This document shows positions 8,993 to 18,520 of a stretch of 64,000 nucleotides of DNA, in pieces. The notes under the pieces are model-generated. The model saw nothing but the letters and a program-made list of their open reading frames with translations, made no database searches and was not told where the DNA came from. Both the position numbers and the translations under genes were made by a program. The stretch covers positions 18,602 through 82,601 of the forward strand of contig NZ_JAICBZ010000007.1 in NCBI RefSeq assembly GCF_020179405.1, read 5' to 3'. This stretch comes from Xinfangfangia pollutisoli. Lineage in GTDB: Bacteria > Pseudomonadota > Alphaproteobacteria > Rhodobacterales > Rhodobacteraceae. Position 1 is the stretch's first letter, and each line of letters begins with the position of its first letter.

Positions 8993-10312
8993 ATGCCCCA
9001 TCTTGCCCCCCGCCCCTGGGTTCCCGCCGCCTGCGAGGCGCATATCCAGCGCCTTGCCGCCGATGCCGCCGCCCCTTCGGCCGCCGTGGCCGACCGGATC
9101 GAGGCGCTGATCGCCCGCAACACTCAGATCCACGATCAGGACTGTTTCAACCTGAACCCGGCCACCAACATCATGAACCCGCGCGCCGAGGCGGCGCTGG
9201 CCCGCGGCCTGGGCTCGCGCCCCTCGCTGGGCTATCCGGGCGACAAATACGAAATGGGGCTGGAGGCGATCGAGGAAATCGAGGTGATCGCCGCGGAACT
9301 GGCGGCCGAGGTCTTCGGGGCGACCCATGCCGAGATCCGCGTCGGCTCGGGCGCCTTGGCGAACCTGTACGGCTTCATGGCGCTGGCCCGGCCCGGCGAT
9401 GCGATCATCGCGCCGCCCGGCACGATTGGCGGCCATGTCACCCATCACAAGGCGGGCTGCGCGGGGCTTTACGGGCTGGTCACCCATGCCGCCCCGGTCG
9501 ATGCCGACGGCTATACGCTGGATCTGGACGGTCTGGCCGATCTGGCGCAGCGGGTGCGGCCGAAGATCATCACCGTCGGCGGCAGCCTGAACCTGTTCCC
9601 CCATCCGGTGCGCGCGGTGCGCGAGATTGCCGATGCGGTGGGGGCGAAGGTGCTGTTCGACGCGGCGCATCAATGCGGCATCATCGCGGGCGGCGCCTGG
9701 GCCAACCCCTTGGCCGAGGGCGCGCATCTGATGACCATGTCGACCTACAAGTCGCTGGGCGGCCCGGCCGGCGGGCTGATCGTGACGAATGACGCCGAAA
9801 TCGCCCAGGCGCTGGACCATATCGCCTTCCCCGGCATGACCGCCAATTTCGACGCCGCCAAATCCGCCGCCCTGGCGCTGAGCCTGCTGGACTGGCGCGA
9901 TCACGGCGCGGCCTATGCGGCGGCGATGATCGACCTGTCGCGCGCCCTGGCCGCCGCCCTGCAGGCCGAGGGCCTGCCGCTGTTCGCCGCCGGCCGGGGC
10001 GGCACGCAATCACATCAATTCGCCATCCAGGCCGCGGCGTTCGGCGGCGGTCAGGCCGCGTCAAAGACCCTGCGCAAGGCGGGCTTCCTGGCCTGCGGCA
10101 TCGGCCTGCCCATCGCTGAAGTCGCCGGAGACCTGAACGGGTTGCGCATCGGCACGCCGGAACTGGTGCGCCGCGGCGTCACGCCTGCCGACGCGCCCGC
10201 CCTTGCATCGCTGATCGCCGAGGGGTTACGGTCCAACGCACCGGAAACCCTTGCCCCCCGCACGGCCGCGCTGCGCGCCCGCTTCCAGGGGCTTCATTAC
10301 ATGACTGTCTGA
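8993..10312 (+). CDS. serine hydroxymethyltransferase-like PLP enzyme
   Basis: A 439-residue fold-type I PLP enzyme related to serine hydroxymethyltransferase but not an ordinary GlyA. Visible are NLNPATNIMNPRAEAAL, GYPGDKYEMG, VRVGSGA-like IRVGSGALANLYGF, the DAAHQCG aspartate-histidine region, and the PLP lysine in MSTYKSLGGPAGG (about Lys253). True GlyA has TTHKTLRGPRGG at that site, so the change from His to Tyr and loss of Arg suggest a different substrate, for example an alpha-methylserine or beta-hydroxy amino acid aldolase/hydroxymethyltransferase. The stop codon overlaps the next start by one base (TGATG), so translation is coupled to the aldo-keto reductase. A divergent LysR gene is the likely regulator. 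Confidence 0.8.
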   Translation: MPHLAPRPWVPAACEAHIQRLAADAAAPSAAVADRIEALIARNTQIHDQDCFNLNPATNIMNPRAEAALARGLGSRPSLGYPGDKYEMGLEAIEEIEVIAAELAAEVFGATHAEIRVGSGALANLYGFMALARPGDAIIAPPGTIGGHVTHHKAGCAGLYGLVTHAAPVDADGYTLDLDGLADLAQRVRPKIITVGGSLNLFPHPVRAVREIADAVGAKVLFDAAHQCGIIAGGAWANPLAEGAHLMTMSTYKSLGGPAGGLIVTNDAEIAQALDHIAFPGMTANFDAAKSAALALSLLDWRDHGAAYAAAMIDLSRALAAALQAEGLPLFAAGRGGTQSHQFAIQAAAFGGGQAASKTLRKAGFLACGIGLPIAEVAGDLNGLRIGTPELVRRGVTPADAPALASLIAEGLRSNAPETLAPRTAALRARFQGLHYMTV

Positions 10313-11298
10313 TGCAAGAACGCCGTCTCGGGGCCCAGGGCCCCTTTGTCTCTGCCCTGGGCTTCGGCTGCCTGTCCTTTGGCGGCATTTTCGGCCCGAC
10401 CACCGAAGCCGAAAGCCTGGCCACGCTGGATGCCGCCTGGGAGGCGGGGATCACCCTGTTCGACACGGCGAACATCTATGGCATGGGGGTCGCCGAAACG
10501 GTGATCGGCCGCTGGCTGGCCACCCGCCCGCACCGGCCGCATATCGCCACCAAGGCCGCTTTCGCCCGCGGCAACGGCCCGCAGCGGATCGACAATTCGC
10601 CCGAACATCTGCGGGCCGAACTGGAAGGCTCGTTGAAGCGGATGGGGGTCGACCACGTCACCCTGTTCTACGCCCATCGCCATGCGCCGGATGTGCCGCC
10701 CGAGGATCTGGCCGGAACGATGCAAAGGCTGGTCGAAGAGGGCAAGATCCTGGGCTATGGCCTGTCGGAAGTGGCGCCCTATACGGTCGAACGCGCGCAT
10801 GCGGTGCATCCGGTCATGGCGGTGCAGAACGAATATTCGCTGTGGACGCGCCAGCCCGAACTGGGGCTGATCCAGCTTTGTGCGCGGCTGGGCGTGGCCT
10901 TCGTGCCCTTCTCGCCCCTGGCGCGCGGCGCCTTCGGCACGCCGATGCCCGATCCGGCCGGGCTGCCCCCCGGCGATCTGCGCCGCCGCATCCCGCGCTT
11001 CGCGCCGGAAAACTGGCCGCACAATCTGGCCCGGCTGCAGGCCTTCCACGCCTATGCCCGCGATCTGGGCCATACGCCCGCCGCCCTTGCGCTGGCCTGG
11101 CTGCTGGATCGCGGCGACCACCTGATCCCGATTCCCGGCACCCGCAGCGCCGATCACCTGCGCGCCTGGGCGGGCGCGGCCTCGATCACCCTGACCGAGG
11201 CCGAGCGGGCCCGGATCGACCAGCTTCTGCCGGTGGGCTGGGCCTGGGGCGACCGCTACGATGACGGCATGGCCGGCACGGTCGAGCGGTATTGCTAA
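10312..11298 (+). CDS. aldo/keto reductase
   Basis: A 328-residue NADPH-dependent aldo/keto reductase. The catalytic tetrad is visible: Asp and Tyr in LFDTANIYGMG, Lys in IATKAAFA and His in LFYAHRH. The C-terminal IPIPGTRSADHL is the NADPH-binding segment. The ATG shares its first base with the stop of the SHMT-like gene, a TGATG junction, so the two proteins are made together. This suggests the reductase handles the aldehyde or ketone side of that reaction, but the substrate cannot be read from the sequence. The closest general group is the YajO/AKR11-13-like reductases. Confidence 0.85.
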   Translation: MQERRLGAQGPFVSALGFGCLSFGGIFGPTTEAESLATLDAAWEAGITLFDTANIYGMGVAETVIGRWLATRPHRPHIATKAAFARGNGPQRIDNSPEHLRAELEGSLKRMGVDHVTLFYAHRHAPDVPPEDLAGTMQRLVEEGKILGYGLSEVAPYTVERAHAVHPVMAVQNEYSLWTRQPELGLIQLCARLGVAFVPFSPLARGAFGTPMPDPAGLPPGDLRRRIPRFAPENWPHNLARLQAFHAYARDLGHTPAALALAWLLDRGDHLIPIPGTRSADHLRAWAGAASITLTEAERARIDQLLPVGWAWGDRYDDGMAGTVERYC

Positions 11299-11336
11299 GG
11301 CGCCCGCGCGCCGGCGCGGGCCCGGGCGGGATGCGG

Positions 11337-12320
11337 TCAGATCAGACCCTCGGCGCGGAACAGCGCCTTCACATCGGCCTCGGGCCGGGCGCCGAAATGG
11401 CCGATCACCTCGGCCGCGGCAACACAGCCCATGCGGCCCGCCACTGCCAGAGGCGCGCCGGTGGCCAGCCCGTAGATGAAGCCCGCGGCGAACTGGTCGC
11501 CCGCGCCGGTCGCATCGACGGGGGTGACACGGTGAACGGGCACCACCGCCTGTTCCGAGCCGCGCACGATCACCACATCATGGCCCGAACGTGTGCAGAC
11601 CACGGTGCCCGCATCGGCCGCCGCCTGTTCCAGCGCCGCCGACAGATCGGTCTGATACAGGCTCATCCATTCGTGTTCATTGCCGATCACGTAATCCAGA
11701 TCCTTGACCAGCCGGCGGAAACTGTCGCGATGCCGGTCGACGCAGAACGGGTCGGACAGCGCGATCCCGGCCTTGCCGCCCGAGGCGCGGGTCAGCTTTG
11801 CCGCGCGTTCGAAGGCCGCCTTGCCCTTGTCCTTGTCGTAAAGATAGCCTTCCAGGAAGAGGATCTGCGCCCGGCCCGCGACCGTATCCGACACATCCTC
11901 GGGCCCCAGTTCCGAGGAAATCCCCAGATAGGTGTTCATCGACCGCTCGCCATCGGGCGAGACGAAGATCATGCTGCGCGAGGTGGGCAATTCGCCGCCC
12001 GGCACCGGCGGGTTGACGAAATCCGTCCCCTCTTCGGCCATCGACCGCGCATAGAACCGCCCCAGCGCATCGTCATGCACCCGGCCGATGAAGGCGGTCG
12101 ACAGGCCCAGGGCGCCGATCCCGGCCACGGTATTCGCGACCGACCCGCCCGGCGCCTGGCGGCGGTCCTTCATCGCGGCATACAGCATCTCGCCGCGCTC
12201 GCGTTCGACCAGCTGCATGATGCCCTTCTCGATCCCCATCAGATCCAGAAACGAGTCATCCGCCGTCGAAAGCACATCGACAATCGCATTGCCGATGCCG
12301 ATCACCTGATAATTCTTCAT
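11337..12320 (-). CDS. adenosine kinase (PfkB family sugar kinase)
   Basis: A 327-residue ribokinase/PfkB-family kinase of the type annotated as adenosine kinase in alphaproteobacteria. It contains GIGNAIVDVLS at the N-terminus, the glycine pair APGGSVANTVAGIGALG, and the C-terminal signature VDATGAGDQFAAGF with the catalytic aspartate. It would phosphorylate adenosine to AMP, or a related nucleoside. Its ATG overlaps the stop of nth by four bases (12317-12320), so it is the second gene of an nth-kinase transcript. Confidence 0.85.
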   Translation of the reverse strand: MKNYQVIGIGNAIVDVLSTADDSFLDLMGIEKGIMQLVERERGEMLYAAMKDRRQAPGGSVANTVAGIGALGLSTAFIGRVHDDALGRFYARSMAEEGTDFVNPPVPGGELPTSRSMIFVSPDGERSMNTYLGISSELGPEDVSDTVAGRAQILFLEGYLYDKDKGKAAFERAAKLTRASGGKAGIALSDPFCVDRHRDSFRRLVKDLDYVIGNEHEWMSLYQTDLSAALEQAAADAGTVVCTRSGHDVVIVRGSEQAVVPVHRVTPVDATGAGDQFAAGFIYGLATGAPLAVAGRMGCVAAAEVIGHFGARPEADVKALFRAEGLI

Positions 12321-12973
12321 GTCTTTTCCTCATACAGGCACAGGTCGTTGATCGGACAGATGCCACAGCGGGGTTTACGTGCGGTGCAGATATAGCGGCC
12401 ATGCAGGATCATCCAGTGATGCGCATGGCGCTGATATTCGGCCGGCACATTGTCTTCGATCGCGCGCTCGACGGCGCTTTCATCCTTGCCCGGCGCCAGA
12501 CCTGAGCGGTTGCCCAGCCGGAAGATATGCGTATCCACCGCCTGCGCCGGCTGGCCGAACCACATGTTCAAGACGACATTGGCGGTCTTGCGCCCCACCC
12601 CCGGCAGCGTCATCAGCGCGGCCCGGCTGGAGGGCACCTCGCCGCCATAGACATCGATCAGCCGCTGGCACAGCTTGATGACGTTCTTCGCCTTGTTGCG
12701 GTAAAGGCCAATGGTCTTGATATGCGCGATCAGCCCCTCTTCGCCCAGGGCCAGCATCTTCTGCGGCGTATCGGCAATGGGAAACAGCGCCCGCGTGGCC
12801 CTGTTCACCCCCTTGTCGGTCGCCTGGGCCGACAGGGCCACCGCGACCAGCAGGGTGAAGGCGTTCAGATGCTCCAATTCGCCCTTGGGTTCCGGCTCCA
12901 GCGCGTGGAACCGGGCGAAGATCGCCTGCATGGCGGCATAATCAAGCTGTCGAACCATGGCCCCATCTGCCAT
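12317..12973 (-). CDS. nth: endonuclease III (DNA glycosylase/AP lyase)
   Basis: A 218-residue base-excision-repair enzyme that removes oxidised pyrimidines. The helix-hairpin-helix LPGVGRKTANVVL contains the catalytic lysine, VDTHIFR the catalytic aspartate, and the C-terminal C-X6-C-X2-C-X5-C (CTARKPRCGICPINDLC) binds the [4Fe-4S] cluster. The ATG at 12973 is preferred; a GTG at 12988 and an ATG at 12958 are alternatives. It heads a two-gene unit with the kinase that follows by a four-base overlap. Confidence 0.95.
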   Translation of the reverse strand: MADGAMVRQLDYAAMQAIFARFHALEPEPKGELEHLNAFTLLVAVALSAQATDKGVNRATRALFPIADTPQKMLALGEEGLIAHIKTIGLYRNKAKNVIKLCQRLIDVYGGEVPSSRAALMTLPGVGRKTANVVLNMWFGQPAQAVDTHIFRLGNRSGLAPGKDESAVERAIEDNVPAEYQRHAHHWMILHGRYICTARKPRCGICPINDLCLYEEKT

Positions 12974-13065
12974 GGCGCCCCCCCGCACGACAAGCGGGAA
13001 AGCCGCAGGAATCGGGTCGCGACGGGGCCTGCGGGGCGCTATCTGAAGGGCAGAAGGAGGCCGCC

Positions 13066-13902
13066 ATGACCGACCAGTCGCCCAGCTATCATTACGCCGT
13101 CATCGGCCGCGCGCTTGACATCATCGACGCAGACCCCGGCCTGTCGCTGGAGGGGCTGGCGCAGCGCATGAACATGTCGCCCGCGCATTTCCAGCGCACC
13201 TTCAGCCAATGGGTCGGCGTCTCGCCCAAGCGCTACCAGCAATATCTGACCATCGGCCACGCCCGCCGGCTGCTGGCCGAACGGCACACGCTGCTTTCCA
13301 CCGCGCATGAGCTGGGCCTGTCGGGCACCGGGCGGCTGCATGATCTGTTCCTGACCTGGGAGGCGATGTCGCCCGGCGACTATGCCCGCGGCGGCGAGGG
13401 GCTGGTGATCTATTGGGGCTGGTTCGACAGCCCCTTCGGCCCGGCTTTGGTCATGGGCACCGAGAAGGGCATCTGCGGCATCGGATTTGCCGATACGATG
13501 GGCGCCGAGGCGGCGCTGCTGGATCTGACCGCGCGCTGGCCCAAGGCGCGCTATGTCGAAGATCCGGCCATGCTGCGGTCCTGGGCGCAAAGCGCCTTTG
13601 GCGCCGGCACCTCTGGCACGACGCCCTTGTACCTGATCGGCGCGCCGTTCCAGATCAAGGTCTGGGAGGCGCTGATGGCCATTCCAACCGGACATGTGAC
13701 GACCTATGCCGAAATCGCCGGCGCCATCGGCCATCCGACCGCGCATCGCGCCGTGGGCACCGCCGTCGGGCGCAACCCGATTTCCTTCCTGATCCCCTGC
13801 CACCGCGCCATCCGCCGCGACGGGGGCCTGGGCGGCTATCACTGGGGCCTGCCGCGCAAGCGCGCGATCCTGGCCTGGGAATCCGCGCGCACGGGCTTGT
13901 GA
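13066..13902 (+). CDS. AraC-domain/methylguanine-DNA methyltransferase fusion (Ada-like)
   Basis: A 278-residue fusion. Residues 10-105 form an AraC-type helix-turn-helix (LSLEGLAQRMNMSPAHFQRT, then WVGVSPKRYQQYLT). Residues 110-278 are an O6-methylguanine-DNA methyltransferase with the active site FLIPCHRAIRRDGGLGGY. It lacks the N-terminal zinc-binding methylphosphotriester domain of E. coli Ada, so it corresponds to Ada minus that sensor. It repairs O6-alkylguanine and may control genes in response. AGGAGG precedes the ATG. It is divergent from nth, another repair gene. Confidence 0.9.
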   Translation: MTDQSPSYHYAVIGRALDIIDADPGLSLEGLAQRMNMSPAHFQRTFSQWVGVSPKRYQQYLTIGHARRLLAERHTLLSTAHELGLSGTGRLHDLFLTWEAMSPGDYARGGEGLVIYWGWFDSPFGPALVMGTEKGICGIGFADTMGAEAALLDLTARWPKARYVEDPAMLRSWAQSAFGAGTSGTTPLYLIGAPFQIKVWEALMAIPTGHVTTYAEIAGAIGHPTAHRAVGTAVGRNPISFLIPCHRAIRRDGGLGGYHWGLPRKRAILAWESARTGL

Positions 13903-13966
13903 CCGCCAGGGCATTGGCGGATCGCCGCCCAAGGCATGGCAAAGCTTTTCGCATGCCCATGCATGC

Positions 13967-13984
13967 TATAGTCTGGCGCCAGAC
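13967..13984 (+). promoter_or_regulatory. possible promoter and 14-bp palindrome upstream of the OmpA-like gene
   Basis: TATAGT (13967-13972) could serve as a -10 box. It runs into GTCTGGCGCCAGAC (13971-13984), a perfect 14-bp palindrome. Just upstream, GCATGC occurs twice (13951-13956 and 13961-13966). The site is 53 bases before the lipoprotein ATG. Confidence 0.35.
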
Positions 13985-14036
13985 CGGCACGGGCCGGCAC
14001 ATATCGCAGATGCGTAGCGAATAAGGGCAGCGAGCA

Positions 14037-14690
14037 ATGACAAGACTTCCCCTCCTTCTGGCCTCGGCCAGCGTTCTGGTGACCACGGCCTGCGTCGATC
14101 CGAACGCCTATCCCGACGATCCGAACGCCCGCACCAAGAACGGCGCCATCATGGGCGGCATCCTGGGCGCGGCGGCGGGCGTTGCGGTCTCGGACGGGGA
14201 CGACAAGCTGAAGGGCGCGCTGCTGGGCGCCGCCCTGGGCGCCGGCACCGGCGCGGTGATCGGCCAAAGCCTGGACCAGCAGGCCGCCGAACTGCGCAGC
14301 CAGCTGTCGCCGGGCATCTCTGTGACGAATTACGGCGACTATCTGGTCGTCAACATGCCGCAGGATCTGCTGTTCGCCACCGACAGCGCCTCGGTCCGCC
14401 CCGATCTGACCGGCGATCTGCGCACCGTCGCCTCGTCGCTGCTGCGCTATCCGCAAAGCCGGATCGAAGTCATCGGCCATACCGACAGCACGGGCGCTGC
14501 CTCCTACAACATGGACCTGTCGCAGCGCCGCGCCAGCTCGGTCGCGACGATCCTGCGCAATGCCGGCGTGCCGGCCGGGCGTCTGTCGGCCTATGGCCGC
14601 GGCGAAGACCAGCCCGTCGCGTCGAACCTGACCGCCGAAGGCCGCGCGCAGAACCGCCGGGTCGAGATCATCATCCGCCCGACCAACTGA
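14037..14690 (+). CDS. OmpA-family outer-membrane lipoprotein
   Basis: A 217-residue lipoprotein. The signal peptide ends in a lipobox-like VTTAC with the acylated Cys at residue 19. Residues 35-85 are a glycine-zipper segment ([20 protein letters not shown], then [17 protein letters not shown]) that may insert in the membrane. Residues 105-215 form an OmpA C-terminal peptidoglycan-binding domain with [11 protein letters not shown] and [10 protein letters not shown]. It probably ties the outer membrane to peptidoglycan; it resembles the YiaD group. A strong terminator follows 30 bases after the stop, so it is monocistronic. Confidence 0.92.
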   Translation: MTRLPLLLASASVLVTTACVDPNAYPDDPNARTKNGAIMGGILGAAAGVAVSDGDDKLKGALLGAALGAGTGAVIGQSLDQQAAELRSQLSPGISVTNYGDYLVVNMPQDLLFATDSASVRPDLTGDLRTVASSLLRYPQSRIEVIGHTDSTGAASYNMDLSQRRASSVATILRNAGVPAGRLSAYGRGEDQPVASNLTAEGRAQNRRVEIIIRPTN

Positions 14691-14720
14691 CATCGCGCCG
14701 CAAGGCGCCCGCATGTATCG

Positions 14721-14753
14721 CCAAAGCCCGCCGCCGCGGGCTTTGGTTTTTTG
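14721..14753 (+). terminator. Rho-independent terminator after the OmpA-like gene
   Basis: An inverted repeat CCAAAGCCCG/CGGGCTTTGG around a short GC loop (14721-14746), followed directly by TTTTTTG. It is a classic intrinsic terminator. Confidence 0.9.
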
Positions 14754-14818
14754 TTGAGATCGGCTTAGTATTGGTCATAAATTCAAACCAATCCCCACAG
14801 TCGGGGCGAAGACATGCA

Positions 14819-15586
14819 ATGCCGTTTCTCAAGGTCCAACCCGAAAAACTGTCCTCCTCGGTCGTGCGCCAGATCGAGCAGCTGATCCTGCGCGGCATCT
14901 TGCGCCCCGGCGAGCGTCTGCCGCCCGAACGCGATCTGGCCGAACGGCTGGGCGTGTCCCGCCCCAGCCTGCGCGATGCCATCGCCGATCTGTCCGAGCG
15001 CGGTCTGCTGACCAGCCGCGCCGGATCGGGCGTCTTCGTGGCCGAGGTTCTGGGCTCGGCCTTCTCGCCGGCGCTGATCCAGCTGTTCTCGGCCCATGAC
15101 GAGGCGGTCTTCGACTATATCGCCTTCCGCCGCGACATGGAGGGGCTGACGGCCGAACGCGCCGCCCGCCTGGCCTCGGACACCGATCTGAAAGTGGTCG
15201 ATGCGATCTACCGCAAGATGGAGGCCGCCCATCAGAAGCGCGATCCGACCGACGAGGCCGAGCTGGACGCCCAGTTCCATATGGCGATCATCGAGGCCAG
15301 CCATAACGTGATCATGCTGCACATGATGCGGTCGATGTTCGATCTGCTGCGGCAGGGCGTGTTCTACAACCGGCAGATGCTGTTCAAGAACCGGCTGACC
15401 CGGGATTGCCTGCTGGACCACCACCGGGCGATGAACACCGCCATTCAGGCCCGCGATCCGGCGGGTTCGCGGGCGGCGGTCGAGGCGCATATGGATTATG
15501 TGGTGCAGTCGCTGCAGGATCAGCTGCGCGCCGAGCGCAACGAGGCCATCGCGCGGCAACGCTTCGAACACGAACAAAGCCGCTAG
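14819..15586 (+). CDS. FadR/GntR-family transcriptional regulator (FCD domain)
   Basis: A 255-residue GntR regulator. The winged helix at residues 8-75 contains [20 protein letters not shown] and RAGSGVFV. The C-terminal FCD domain keeps the metal-binding pattern ([11 protein letters not shown], later HHRAMNTAI and AHMDYV). The N-terminal style resembles PdhR/LldR/FadR-like repressors that sense organic acids, but the effector cannot be read. The start at 14819 is chosen because residues match the domain boundary; a TTG/GTG-type start farther upstream (14771) is possible. It converges with the ATP synthase operon. Confidence 0.88.
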   Translation: MPFLKVQPEKLSSSVVRQIEQLILRGILRPGERLPPERDLAERLGVSRPSLRDAIADLSERGLLTSRAGSGVFVAEVLGSAFSPALIQLFSAHDEAVFDYIAFRRDMEGLTAERAARLASDTDLKVVDAIYRKMEAAHQKRDPTDEAELDAQFHMAIIEASHNVIMLHMMRSMFDLLRQGVFYNRQMLFKNRLTRDCLLDHHRAMNTAIQARDPAGSRAAVEAHMDYVVQSLQDQLRAERNEAIARQRFEHEQSR

Positions 15587-15642
15587 GGCAGCCCGGCGCC
15601 AAGACCCCAGGCAGGCCGATCTTTCTTCGAGAAATCACAATG

Positions 15643-15676
15643 AAAAACGCCCCGGCCTTGCGGCACGGGGCGTTTT
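15643..15676. terminator. bidirectional terminator between the GntR gene and atpF
   Basis: AAAAACGCCCCGGCC pairs with GGCACGGGGCGTTTT, with A and T tracts on both sides, so it can end transcription from either direction. It lies 57 bases after the GntR stop and 19 bases after the atpF stop on the other strand. Confidence 0.85.
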
Positions 15677-15694
15677 CCGATCTTGCGGGCAGGG

Positions 15695-16255
15695 TCAGTG
15701 CAGCTTGGCGCCGACCGTCTCGATCGCTTCGTCGATCGAGGCATTGGCGGCCTCGGTCGTCATCTGCTTGGCCAGGATCTCGCCCGCCGCAGCAACGGCC
15801 ACCGCCACAGCGCGTTCCCGCACGTGACGCAGCGCCGCGCCTTCGGCCGCCGCGATCTGCTCTTCCGCGGCCTGAAGCCTGCGGGCGATCGACCGCTGCA
15901 GCTCGGCCTTGGCCTGTTCGGCCGCCGCCATCGCCTCTTCCTTCGCGGTCGAGATGATGCGGTCGGTCTGCTCGGCCACGTCCTTCTGCTTGCGCTCATA
16001 CGAGGCCAGCACCGACTTGGCTTCTTCCCGCAGCGCGCGGGCTTCTTCCAGCTCGGCCTTGATCTGCGCGGCGCGCGCATCCAGAAGCCCGGTCAGCTTC
16101 TTCGGCACGCCCATATAGACCAGCACGCCGATGAAGATCAGGAAGGCCACCAGCACCACGAAGTTGGTGTTGTGCAGGCTGAAGAACGGGCCCGAGGCCG
16201 CCAGAGCCGGGCTGGCGCTGGCGATCAGGGCGAAGAGAACGGAAAGCTTCTTCAT
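15695..16255 (-). CDS. atpF: ATP synthase F0 subunit b
   Basis: A 186-residue peripheral-stalk subunit. The signal-like N-terminus (MKKLSVLFALIASASPALA) and a membrane span (FVVLVAFLIFIGVLVYMGVP) are followed by a long alanine/glutamate-rich coiled coil that reaches F1. It is the last gene of atpIBEXF and is followed by a bidirectional terminator. It pairs with the diverged b' subunit encoded just upstream, as in photosynthetic and other alphaproteobacteria. Confidence 0.95.
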   Translation of the reverse strand: MKKLSVLFALIASASPALAASGPFFSLHNTNFVVLVAFLIFIGVLVYMGVPKKLTGLLDARAAQIKAELEEARALREEAKSVLASYERKQKDVAEQTDRIISTAKEEAMAAAEQAKAELQRSIARRLQAAEEQIAAAEGAALRHVRERAVAVAVAAAGEILAKQMTTEAANASIDEAIETVGAKLH

Positions 16256-16259
16256 CGCC

Positions 16260-16811
16260 TTATCCTTTCAGCCGGTTTGCGACCGCGGCATCGACCACCG
16301 CCTGATCCGCCGACCCGCCCAGCGCCGCGACCAGCGCGCCCGCCGTGTCGCGCGCCACCGCTTCGACCGCGTCCATCGTGCCGGCCCGGATCTCGGCCAG
16401 GCGCTTTTCCGATTCCGCGGTTTTCACCGCGATCTCGGCATCGGCCCGCGCCGTCGCCGCGTCCAGATCCTTCTGGATGTCGGCCTTGGCCGCGGCAACG
16501 ATCTTGCCTGCCTCGGTCCGCGCCGTCGCCAGCGCGTCGTTGAAGGCCTTCTCGGCCGCCACCGCCTTGTGCTTCAGCTCTTCCGCCGCCGCCAGGTCAT
16601 TGGTGATCGTGCCCTTGCGTTCCGCCAGGATCGCGCCGATCCGCGGCAGGGCGATGCGCGACAGGATCAGGAACATCACGACCAGCGTGACGACCAGCCA
16701 GAACACCTGGTTCGGGATCCATTCGGCGCAAAGCTGCGGCATGCCGATGGCGCCGCCATGCGCGTTCACGCATTGGCCAGCGGCTTCTTCAAGGATTGGT
16801 TCTGTTGCCAT
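16260..16811 (-). CDS. atpX: ATP synthase F0 subunit b'
   Basis: A 183-residue second stalk subunit. The [20 protein letters not shown] entry to the membrane span is typical of b' rather than b. The rest is a charged coiled coil. The gap to atpF is only four bases, so the two are cotranslated. The heterodimeric b/b' stalk is known from Rhodobacterales and cyanobacteria. Confidence 0.95.
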   Translation of the reverse strand: MATEPILEEAAGQCVNAHGGAIGMPQLCAEWIPNQVFWLVVTLVVMFLILSRIALPRIGAILAERKGTITNDLAAAEELKHKAVAAEKAFNDALATARTEAGKIVAAAKADIQKDLDAATARADAEIAVKTAESEKRLAEIRAGTMDAVEAVARDTAGALVAALGGSADQAVVDAAVANRLKG

Positions 16812-16892
16812 CTTCGTCCCCCATCGGACCCTTCGGACGCGGGCAGGCGCCGGTCTCCCGGCGCCCGCCCTGTTAAAGCGTCAGATGCCGGA

Positions 16893-17129
16893 TCAGACGG
16901 CGAACATCAGCAGCAGGGCGACCAGGAACGAGAAGATGCCCAGAGCTTCCGCGAAGGCGATGCCGACGAAGAGGTTGGCCATCTGCGACGGGGCCGCCGA
17001 GGGGTTGCGCAGGGCGCCGGCAAGGAAGTTGCCAGCGATATGGCCCACGCCGATGCCGGCGCCGCCCAGACCCATCGTCGCCAGACCGGCGCCGATGAAC
17101 TTGCCCATTTGCGCGAGTTCGCCTTCCAT
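16893..17129 (-). CDS. atpE: ATP synthase F0 subunit c
   Basis: A 78-residue hairpin proteolipid that forms the rotor ring. The first helix has the glycine-rich [19 protein letters not shown], the loop is ALRNPSA, and the second helix has the proton-carrying glutamate in [13 protein letters not shown]. This species uses Glu, not Asp, at that site. Confidence 0.97.
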   Translation of the reverse strand: MEGELAQMGKFIGAGLATMGLGGAGIGVGHIAGNFLAGALRNPSAAPSQMANLFVGIAFAEALGIFSFLVALLLMFAV

Positions 17130-17176
17130 GATGAGTACTCCTGTTTCTGGAATTGGCTGAGGTTGAGGTTCGGACC

Positions 17177-17959
17177 TTAGTGGTGGGCTTCGCCCACCGC
17201 GTCACGCAGATAGACGCAGGTCAGAATGGTGAAGACATAGGCCTGCACGGCGGCGACGAGCAGTTCCAGCCCGTAGATCGCAGCGATGGCGGCGATCGGC
17301 ACGACCGAGGCGATGCCCATGGCGCCGGCGAAGCCCGCGAAGACCTTGATCACGGCGTGACCGGCCATCAGGTTGCCGCCAAGACGAATGGAATGCGACA
17401 GCGGGCGGACGAAGTAGGAAATCACTTCGATCAGCGCCAGAACCGGGCGCAGGATCAGCGGCGCCGACGAGACCCAGAACATCGACAGGAAGCCCAGGCC
17501 CTTGCGGTAGAAGCCGACCAGCGTGACCGTCAGGAAGACCGCCAGCGCCAGAACCGCGGTCACCGCGACATGGCTGGTGGTGGTGAAGCTCATCGGGATC
17601 AGGCCAAGGATATTTGCCAGGAAGATGAACATGAACAGGGTCATGACATAGGGGAAGAACTTCGCCCCTTCATGGCCGGTCACATCCTCGACCATGTTGT
17701 AGATGAAGCCGTAGAACAGTTCGGCCACCGATTGCAGACGCGACGGGATGATGCCGCGGCGGCTGGTGGCCAGCACGAACAGCCCCAGCAGCACGACGAC
17801 GGAAATCGCCATCCACAGCGTCACATTGGTGACCGTGTACCATTCCACCGGACCGTCGCCGAACAGCGGCTTGACGATGAACTGGTCCATCGGATGGATC
17901 GCCAGCCCGCCGGCATGCTCCGCGCCCTCGACCACATGCTCTTCGGTGCCAGTCGCCAC
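17177..17959 (-). CDS. atpB: ATP synthase F0 subunit a
   Basis: A 260-residue multi-span stator subunit forming the proton half-channels. The essential arginine is in [14 protein letters not shown]. Several transmembrane helices are visible ([40 protein letters not shown]). It lies two bases after atpI and 47 bases before atpE. Confidence 0.97.
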   Translation of the reverse strand: MATGTEEHVVEGAEHAGGLAIHPMDQFIVKPLFGDGPVEWYTVTNVTLWMAISVVVLLGLFVLATSRRGIIPSRLQSVAELFYGFIYNMVEDVTGHEGAKFFPYVMTLFMFIFLANILGLIPMSFTTTSHVAVTAVLALAVFLTVTLVGFYRKGLGFLSMFWVSSAPLILRPVLALIEVISYFVRPLSHSIRLGGNLMAGHAVIKVFAGFAGAMGIASVVPIAAIAAIYGLELLVAAVQAYVFTILTCVYLRDAVGEAHH

Positions 17960-17961
17960 GT

Positions 17962-18306
17962 TCAGCCCCCTTGATCCTGCCCGCCCTTGGGCGGCGTCTT
18001 GTCCTGCATCTCGCGCGCCTGCACCTCGCGCGCGGTGCCCAGCATGGTGCGCACCCCCGCGGCGAAGCCCACAAGCGAGAAGATCGCCAGGAAGAGCGGC
18101 AGCGTGCCGATCAGCACGTCCAGCCCGTAACCGATGCCAACCCCGAACACGATGCCGGTCGCCAGCTCGATCACCATCCTCCAGGCCACCTCGCCCTGCG
18201 AGAAACCCTTTGCCGTCTGGCTGCGTTCAGGCTTCGGCTTTCCCCGCAGCTTGGCGAGCCGGTCTTCCAGCGCGCGCAGGCGATCGGGATCGGGTTCCGA
18301 AGCCAT
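17962..18306 (-). CDS. atpI: ATP synthase assembly protein AtpI
   Basis: A 114-residue AtpI/AtpZ family protein, first gene of the F0 operon, thought to help assemble the c ring. A charged N-terminal 35 residues lead to two membrane spans ([20 protein letters not shown] and [17 protein letters not shown]). The frame stays open far upstream, but the ATG at 18304-18306 gives the usual family length. The operon promoter probably lies between 18307 and 18520, where the divergent ArsR gene starts. Confidence 0.9.
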   Translation of the reverse strand: MASEPDPDRLRALEDRLAKLRGKPKPERSQTAKGFSQGEVAWRMVIELATGIVFGVGIGYGLDVLIGTLPLFLAIFSLVGFAAGVRTMLGTAREVQAREMQDKTPPKGGQDQGG

Positions 18307-18520
18307 CTGGCCCCCTTTGGCAGTTGCCGCATCTCTAGGGGGCGGGGCCTGTCGAGTCAACCGGGCATATGGCGCGACCAGACCGGCACAAGCCCTTGAT
18401 CTGAAAGAAATCCCCTGCAGCGCGACAGAATGCGCGCCGGGGCGCGGGCGCCGATTTCGCCCCGGGCGCATATTCAACCCCGCGGTTGACAATTCCCCGC
18501 CCCGCCCCGAAGCATGGCCC

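Noticed and set aside
8993..10312. Annotating the SHMT-like gene as glyA
   Set aside because: The PLP-lysine context differs from GlyA and the gene is in a LysR/aldo-keto reductase unit, not a one-carbon or riboflavin operon.
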